From positions 124,001 to 188,000 of the forward strand of contig DATAUE010000074.1 of assembly GCA_036268425.1 (NCBI GenBank): 64,000 nucleotides of DNA, read 5' to 3'. Positions 60,367-64,000 of the stretch are shown one piece after another. The stretch comes from DATARH01 sp036268425. Lineage in GTDB: Bacteria > Pseudomonadota > Alphaproteobacteria > ATCC43930 > CGMCC-115725. The position numbers were made by a program, and so were the translations under genes. The notes under the pieces were generated by a model that had not been told where the DNA came from, did no database searches, and saw only the letters and a list, made by a program, of their open reading frames with translations. Numbering within the stretch: the first letter of the stretch is position 1; each line of letters starts with the position of its first letter.

Positions 60367-61677
60367 ATGGCCGCACGTCGCCTGATCGTCATCGATCCCG
60401 GTCATTTCCACGCCGCGCTGGTGCAAAAGGAAATGTACGCCACTCTCGACCCGCGGGCCCGGATTTACGCGCCGCTGGGCCCCGAGCTGCTCGATTACCT
60501 CGGGCGCATTGCCCGTTTCAATCACGATCCCCAGCACCCGACGCGCTGGGAAGTCGAGGTACAGGCCTCGCCGGACTTTCTCGATCGCATCGCCGACGAA
60601 CCACCGAGCGGCATCGCGGTGCTTTCCGGGCGCAACCGCGGCAAGGTCGACCGTATCGCGGCGGCGGTTGCGGCGGGGCTGCACGTCCTCGCAGACAAGC
60701 CGGCGATCATCCGCCGCGAAGATCTGCCGCGGTTCGAAACGGCGCTGAACATCGCCGAACGTCGCGGCCTCGTGATAGCCGATATGATGACCGGCCGGGA
60801 AAACGTGATGTCGCAGCTTATTGTCATGCTGCGCCGGGAGGCGGCGGTATTTGGCGAACCCGTCGCCGGCAGTCGCGACGAACCCGGCGTCGCGCTGAGC
60901 GGCGTGCATCACCTGCTGAAGGTGGTGTCCGGCGTCCCGAACCGACGCCCCGCCTGGTACTTCGACGTCACCGAGCAAGGTGAGGGGCTGGCCGATACCG
61001 GCGTCCACCTGGTCGACCGCGCGCATGAAACGCTGTTCCCCGGCGAGACGCTCGATTACCGCCGGGATATCGCGGTTCTTGCTGCGAGCCGCTGGCCGAC
61101 CGCGATCAGCCTCGCCCAGTTCCGCGAGGTGACCGGCGAAGCCGGCTGGCCGGACGACCTGACACCGTGGATCACCGGCGACCGGCTGGATTGTTTCTGC
61201 AACGGCCGGGTCGAGTACCGGGTGCGCGGCATTCATGTGCGGCTGGAAGCGCGGTGGGACTGGCAGGCCGAACACGGCGACGATACCCATAATGCCCTCT
61301 ACCGCGGCACCAGATGCTCGCTCGAACTGCGCCAGGGACCGGCGCAGCAATATCGGCCGGAGCTTTATGTGGTGCCGCACGCCGAGATCGCCGCGGCGCT
61401 GGAACGCTGCACTACCGCGGCACAGCCGAGCTTTCCGGGCATGGCCGTCGAGCGGCAGGGTCACGAGTGGCACGTCCGGGTTCCCGATGCGCTGAGGGTT
61501 GGCCACGAGGCCAATTTCGCGCAATTCACCCGACGCTTTCTCGGTTATGTCGATGATCCAGGGTCGCTCCCGGCGCGCGACAAGCCTAATTTGCTGGCGA
61601 AATACCATGCCTGCACCGAGGCCGTGGCGATGAGCCACGGCTTACCCACGACAATCCACGGAGGAGACGCTCGATGA
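60367..61677 (+). CDS. Gfo/Idh/MocA-type oxidoreductase with putative oxidoreductase C domain
   Basis: The true start is probably ATG 60367 (MAARRLIVIDPGHFHAAL), giving 436 residues; the frame open upstream overlaps the permease gene and is not family-like. It has an N-terminal Rossmann-like part (residues about 1-150, with AAAVAAGLHVLADKPAII, a Gfo/Idh-type lysine motif DKP) and a C-terminal part matching the putative oxidoreductase C family. It probably oxidises a sugar or inositol-like compound. Its stop overlaps the amidohydrolase start as ATGA, so these two are translationally coupled. Confidence 0.82.
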   Translation: MAARRLIVIDPGHFHAALVQKEMYATLDPRARIYAPLGPELLDYLGRIARFNHDPQHPTRWEVEVQASPDFLDRIADEPPSGIAVLSGRNRGKVDRIAAAVAAGLHVLADKPAIIRREDLPRFETALNIAERRGLVIADMMTGRENVMSQLIVMLRREAAVFGEPVAGSRDEPGVALSGVHHLLKVVSGVPNRRPAWYFDVTEQGEGLADTGVHLVDRAHETLFPGETLDYRRDIAVLAASRWPTAISLAQFREVTGEAGWPDDLTPWITGDRLDCFCNGRVEYRVRGIHVRLEARWDWQAEHGDDTHNALYRGTRCSLELRQGPAQQYRPELYVVPHAEIAAALERCTTAAQPSFPGMAVERQGHEWHVRVPDALRVGHEANFAQFTRRFLGYVDDPGSLPARDKPNLLAKYHACTEAVAMSHGLPTTIHGGDAR

Positions 61678-62642
61678 TCTGCGATGTGCATGCCCATTTT
61701 ATTCCCAAGCCGTTCGGCGATTTTATGGGTGATCGCTGGGGGCCGCGCGTCGGCGTGCCGGTCAAGACCGGGATCGCCAAGCACCCGGTGTCGGATACGA
61801 TCGACGACATCAAGGGCCGGCTCGATCTGATGGACGAAGCCGGGGTCGGACGCCAGGTATTGTCGCCGCACCGTCCGCCCTATCTGCCGGACGAGGCGGA
61901 GTGCGTAAAGGCGCTGCACCTGCTCAATGACGGCTATGCCGATCTGGCGCACCGCTATTCCGACCGCATCGCCTCGTATGTGATGCTGCCCTTGCCGCAT
62001 ATCGACGCGTCGTTGCGCGAGATGGAGCGCGGGCTCGACCAGCTCGGCTGCGTCGGCGTCAACATGCATGTGACCTGCTTCAACCGCTCGGTCGCCGAGA
62101 CCGAGTTCGAGCCGATCTACCAGGAGTTGAACCGGCGTGGCGCGGTGCTGTTTGTGCATCCGTCGACCAACGGCGCTTGTTCGCCTTTGATCAACGACTA
62201 CAACTTTACCGCCGCGGTGGGGACCTCGGTCGAGGATGCCTGCTTTGTGCTGCACATGATCAACAAGCAAATCCCGCACCGCTACCCCAACATCAAATTC
62301 ATCGTGCCGCATCTCGGGGGCCCCATTCCGATGCTGCTCAACCGGCTCGACCAACAGGGCCAGAATGCCTCGCACAACCCCGGCCTCGCCGAGGCGCCCA
62401 GCGTCACCGCCAAGAAATTCTATTACGACACGGTATGTTACGGCTCGAAGGCCGCCTTTATGTGCGCCTACGAAGCCTTTGGCGCCGATCATCTGGTGAC
62501 CGGCAGCGACTATCCCGTGCTGCAGGATTACGAGAGCTACAAGGAAACCTTCGCCTATATCAGCCGCCTCGGCCTGCCCCCCGGCGATCTGGACAAAATT
62601 CTCAACCACAACGCCCAGGCGCTGTTCGGTTTCGCGCACTGA
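61674..62642 (+). CDS. Amidohydrolase of the aminocarboxymuconate-semialdehyde decarboxylase group
   Basis: The 322-residue protein starts by overlapping the previous stop (ATGA). It has the metal motif H-x-H in CDVHAHFIP (His6, His8), VHPSTNG with the mid-barrel His, the HLGGPIP region, and GSDYPVLQDYE with the late Asp. The group contains ACMSD, gamma-resorcylate decarboxylase and related non-oxidative decarboxylases and hydrolases. The substrate is likely a product of, or shared with, the Gfo/Idh enzyme, since the two are coupled. It differs from the shorter amidohydrolase at 39704. Confidence 0.87.
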   Translation: MICDVHAHFIPKPFGDFMGDRWGPRVGVPVKTGIAKHPVSDTIDDIKGRLDLMDEAGVGRQVLSPHRPPYLPDEAECVKALHLLNDGYADLAHRYSDRIASYVMLPLPHIDASLREMERGLDQLGCVGVNMHVTCFNRSVAETEFEPIYQELNRRGAVLFVHPSTNGACSPLINDYNFTAAVGTSVEDACFVLHMINKQIPHRYPNIKFIVPHLGGPIPMLLNRLDQQGQNASHNPGLAEAPSVTAKKFYYDTVCYGSKAAFMCAYEAFGADHLVTGSDYPVLQDYESYKETFAYISRLGLPPGDLDKILNHNAQALFGFAH

Positions 62643-62687
62643 CAATCGCGAGTACCCACGCCTTGACTGGGCGGTTTTTGTGGATAC

Positions 62688-62963
62688 ATGAATAGCTGGG
62701 ATGAGATAAAGCGTCAGCGAACGCTAACCGAGCGTGGTTTGGACTTTGCTGACGCTGAATCGGTGTTTGCCGGCCGTCGCATTACGCTGCCGGATGATCG
62801 GCGGGATTACGGCGAGCCGAGATTTATAACGGCGGGATGGTTGCTTGGGCGCTTCGTCATTGTGGTGTGGACGCCCCGCAATGAAGGCCGCCGAATTATC
62901 TCCCTAAGGCACGGACATGCCGATGAAGAAGAGTATTACCGCGAGCAAATGGACCGATCCTGA
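62688..62963 (+). CDS. brnT: BrnT-family ribonuclease toxin
   Basis: The 91-residue protein matches BrnT, the RelE-fold mRNA interferase. Family features are the N-terminal RTLTERGLDFADAESVF, DRRDYGEPRF with GWLLGRFVIVVWT, and the closing RIISLRHGHADEEEYY with the catalytic-type Arg and His residues. It blocks translation when free of BrnA. The antitoxin gene overlaps its last 47 bases. Confidence 0.92.
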   Translation: MNSWDEIKRQRTLTERGLDFADAESVFAGRRITLPDDRRDYGEPRFITAGWLLGRFVIVVWTPRNEGRRIISLRHGHADEEEYYREQMDRS

Positions 62964-63186
62964 CGACGCGCCGCACCTGACGCGGGAGTGGTTCAAGGCG
63001 GGCGAGATTATGGATGGCGATCGCCTGATACGCCCGGCCAAGGCGATCGGCCGGCCGAAAAAGGCCGCACCAAAGGAAGCCGTCAACATCCGCCTCGACC
63101 CGGAGGTTTTGTCCTACTTCCGGGCGACCGGCCCTGGCTGGCAATCGCGGATCAACGAAGCGCTGCGCAAGGCCGCCGGCCTGTAG
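62917..63186 (+). CDS. brnA: BrnA-family antitoxin
   Basis: The 89-residue protein has an N-terminal toxin-binding stretch and a C-terminal ribbon-helix-helix part: AVNIRLDPEVLSYFRATGPGWQSRINEALRKA, split across about residues 55-86. It binds and neutralises BrnT and represses the operon. The overlapping arrangement, toxin first, is standard for this pair. Confidence 0.92.
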   Translation: MPMKKSITASKWTDPDDAPHLTREWFKAGEIMDGDRLIRPAKAIGRPKKAAPKEAVNIRLDPEVLSYFRATGPGWQSRINEALRKAAGL

Positions 63187-63193
63187 CCCGAAA

Positions 63194-64000
63194 TCAGCCG
63201 CGCTCGGCGATATCGCGCAGCGCCGGGCGTAGCAGCCAGGTCAGCGGCAGTGTCATCAGCACAATGGCGGCAATCATCGTCATCATCACCGGCACACTGG
63301 CGAGGTCGCTGGCAAGTCCGTAAAGCACCGGCGCCAGCGCTCCGGCCCCGATGCCGCCGGTATAGAAAATGCTGAAGGCGCGCTGGCGGCGTTCGGGTGC
63401 GACCAGTTCGGGCACCGTGCCGTACAGCACCGACGAAGTGCCGTTCAGCGCGACGCCGATCAGCGGCAGCACCGCCAGCCCACCGATTAGCGGCAACGGC
63501 AACAGCAGCAGGATGCCGGCCGCGGTCAGCCCCTCGGTCAGAAACACCGCCTTGACGACGCCGAGCCGCATGCCGAGCCAGCCGCACACCAGCTTGCCGG
63601 CGCCGCCGCCGAAAAAGATCAGCGTCAGCGCGACGCCGACCATCGGCATGTCAGCGCCCTTCTGGCGCAGCAGAAACGGCAGAAAGGTCAGGAAGCCCAT
63701 GCGGGTCGCGCTATCGATCATCGCGATCGACAGCAGCAGGGGAAACCCCCGCCGTGGTGGCGCGGTCGCGGGCGCGGCCGCCGCTTGGGCAGGCGCGGTC
63801 TTGGCCGTGCCGCTGCGGCCGGGCAGGCCGCGCACTGCCAGGATCGCGACGGAGGCGGCGAGAGCGCCGATGCCGAGCACGATCGTCGCGGTGCGCCACG
63901 GCATCATCGCGACGAGCCAGGCGGTCGCTGCCGGCATCGCCATCTTGCCGAGATCGCCCGAGAAATTATAGCTGGCGAGCGCGCCGCGCGAACGCCGGCC
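63194..64000 (-). CDS. MFS transporter (5' part beyond window)
   Basis: The frame is open to the right edge, so the N-terminus is missing. The visible part begins GRRSRGALASYNFSGDLGKMA, a typical MFS motif after helix 4, and gives 268 residues with about eight membrane helices, ending LLRPALRDIAERG. An Ala-Gly-rich central loop separates the halves. It resembles drug or small-molecule exporters of the Fsr-like or 4-nitrophenol type, but the substrate is unknown. It converges on brnA with a 7-base gap. Confidence 0.82.
   Translation of the reverse strand, partial: GRRSRGALASYNFSGDLGKMAMPAATAWLVAMMPWRTATIVLGIGALAASVAILAVRGLPGRSGTAKTAPAQAAAAPATAPPRRGFPLLLSIAMIDSATRMGFLTFLPFLLRQKGADMPMVGVALTLIFFGGGAGKLVCGWLGMRLGVVKAVFLTEGLTAAGILLLLPLPLIGGLAVLPLIGVALNGTSSVLYGTVPELVAPERRQRAFSIFYTGGIGAGALAPVLYGLASDLASVPVMMTMIAAIVLMTLPLTWLLRPALRDIAERG

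Noticed and set aside
59875..61677. A 600-residue oxidoreductase with a long N-terminal extension
   Set aside because: The first 164 residues overlap the ABC permease on the other strand and cross the leader hairpin. ATG 60367 gives a family-like N-terminus.

Overview
The window is GC-rich (roughly 65% by eye), densely coded chromosomal DNA from an alphaproteobacterium. Three signs support this: a SAM-II riboswitch in front of metZ, the gene order ileS-lspA-DUF3035 lipoprotein (DUF3035/BamF-type proteins are essentially alphaproteobacterial), and interspersed palindromic repeats of a style common in that class. A Rhodospirillales-like or Hyphomicrobiales-like soil or aquatic heterotroph is plausible, but I cannot name a genus. 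I see no rRNA, tRNA, phage, insertion sequence or CRISPR array.

Layout. 1-2.9 kb (minus): exopolysaccharide genes, namely a polyprenyl-phosphate sugar transferase, an outer-membrane export lipoprotein and a truncated Wzz/GumC chain-length protein. 3.2-9.7 kb: gamma-glutamyltransferase, an aminotransferase, methylmalonyl-CoA epimerase, an MFS carrier, a divergent Ldh_2-family oxidoreductase and a NIPSNAP protein. 10-15.5 kb: the ileS-lspA-DUF3035 core block, then a spermidine-synthase-like protein overlapping a DUF2161 PD-(D/E)XK protein. 15.8-23 kb: aerobic benzoyl-CoA pathway genes boxB and boxC, divergent from a TRAP transporter with fused small and large permeases and an SDR enzyme. 23-24.7 kb: a probable molybdate-linked group (ModE-N-like regulator, DUF364 protein, Mop/TOBE molbindin). 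24.7-29.8 kb: a methyltransferase, a 6PGDH-like dehydrogenase, then sulfur assimilation with cysI and metZ, the latter behind a promoter, SAM-II aptamer and terminator. 29.8-43.6 kb: enolase-superfamily enzyme, MASE1 histidine kinase, P450, orphan ABC binding protein, CoA-transferase, MOSC protein, Fsr-like MFS, HigBA toxin-antitoxin, amidohydrolase, MAPEG, NudC and rfbC-rfbD. 43.6-52.4 kb: extradiol-type VOC enzyme, a DUF3300 protein with a long hexapeptide repeat, a Rieske protein, SMP-30 lactonase, FAD monooxygenase, alpha/beta hydrolase and secreted trypsin-like protease. 52.4-61.7 kb: a glycan cluster (heptose isomerase gmhA, epimerase/dehydratase, DegT aminotransferase, heptose kinase hddA, TPR-glycosyltransferase, Wzm-type ABC permease, Gfo/Idh oxidoreductase). 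61.7-64 kb: ACMSD-like amidohydrolase, BrnTA toxin-antitoxin and an edge-truncated MFS carrier.

How they work together. Two themes recur. The first is surface glycan synthesis and export, scattered over three places (0-3, 42-43.6 and 52-60 kb). The second is catabolism of aromatics and organic acids (boxBC, VOC dioxygenase, FAD monooxygenase, P450, CoA-transferase, TRAP and MFS uptake). The heptose-based glycan cluster, with a non-canonical epimerase and no visible ATPase for its ABC exporter, and the small Mop/DUF364/ModE-like group are the best candidates for something under-described. Short tandem duplications that include the stop codon recur at several gene ends and are the oddest DNA-level pattern.
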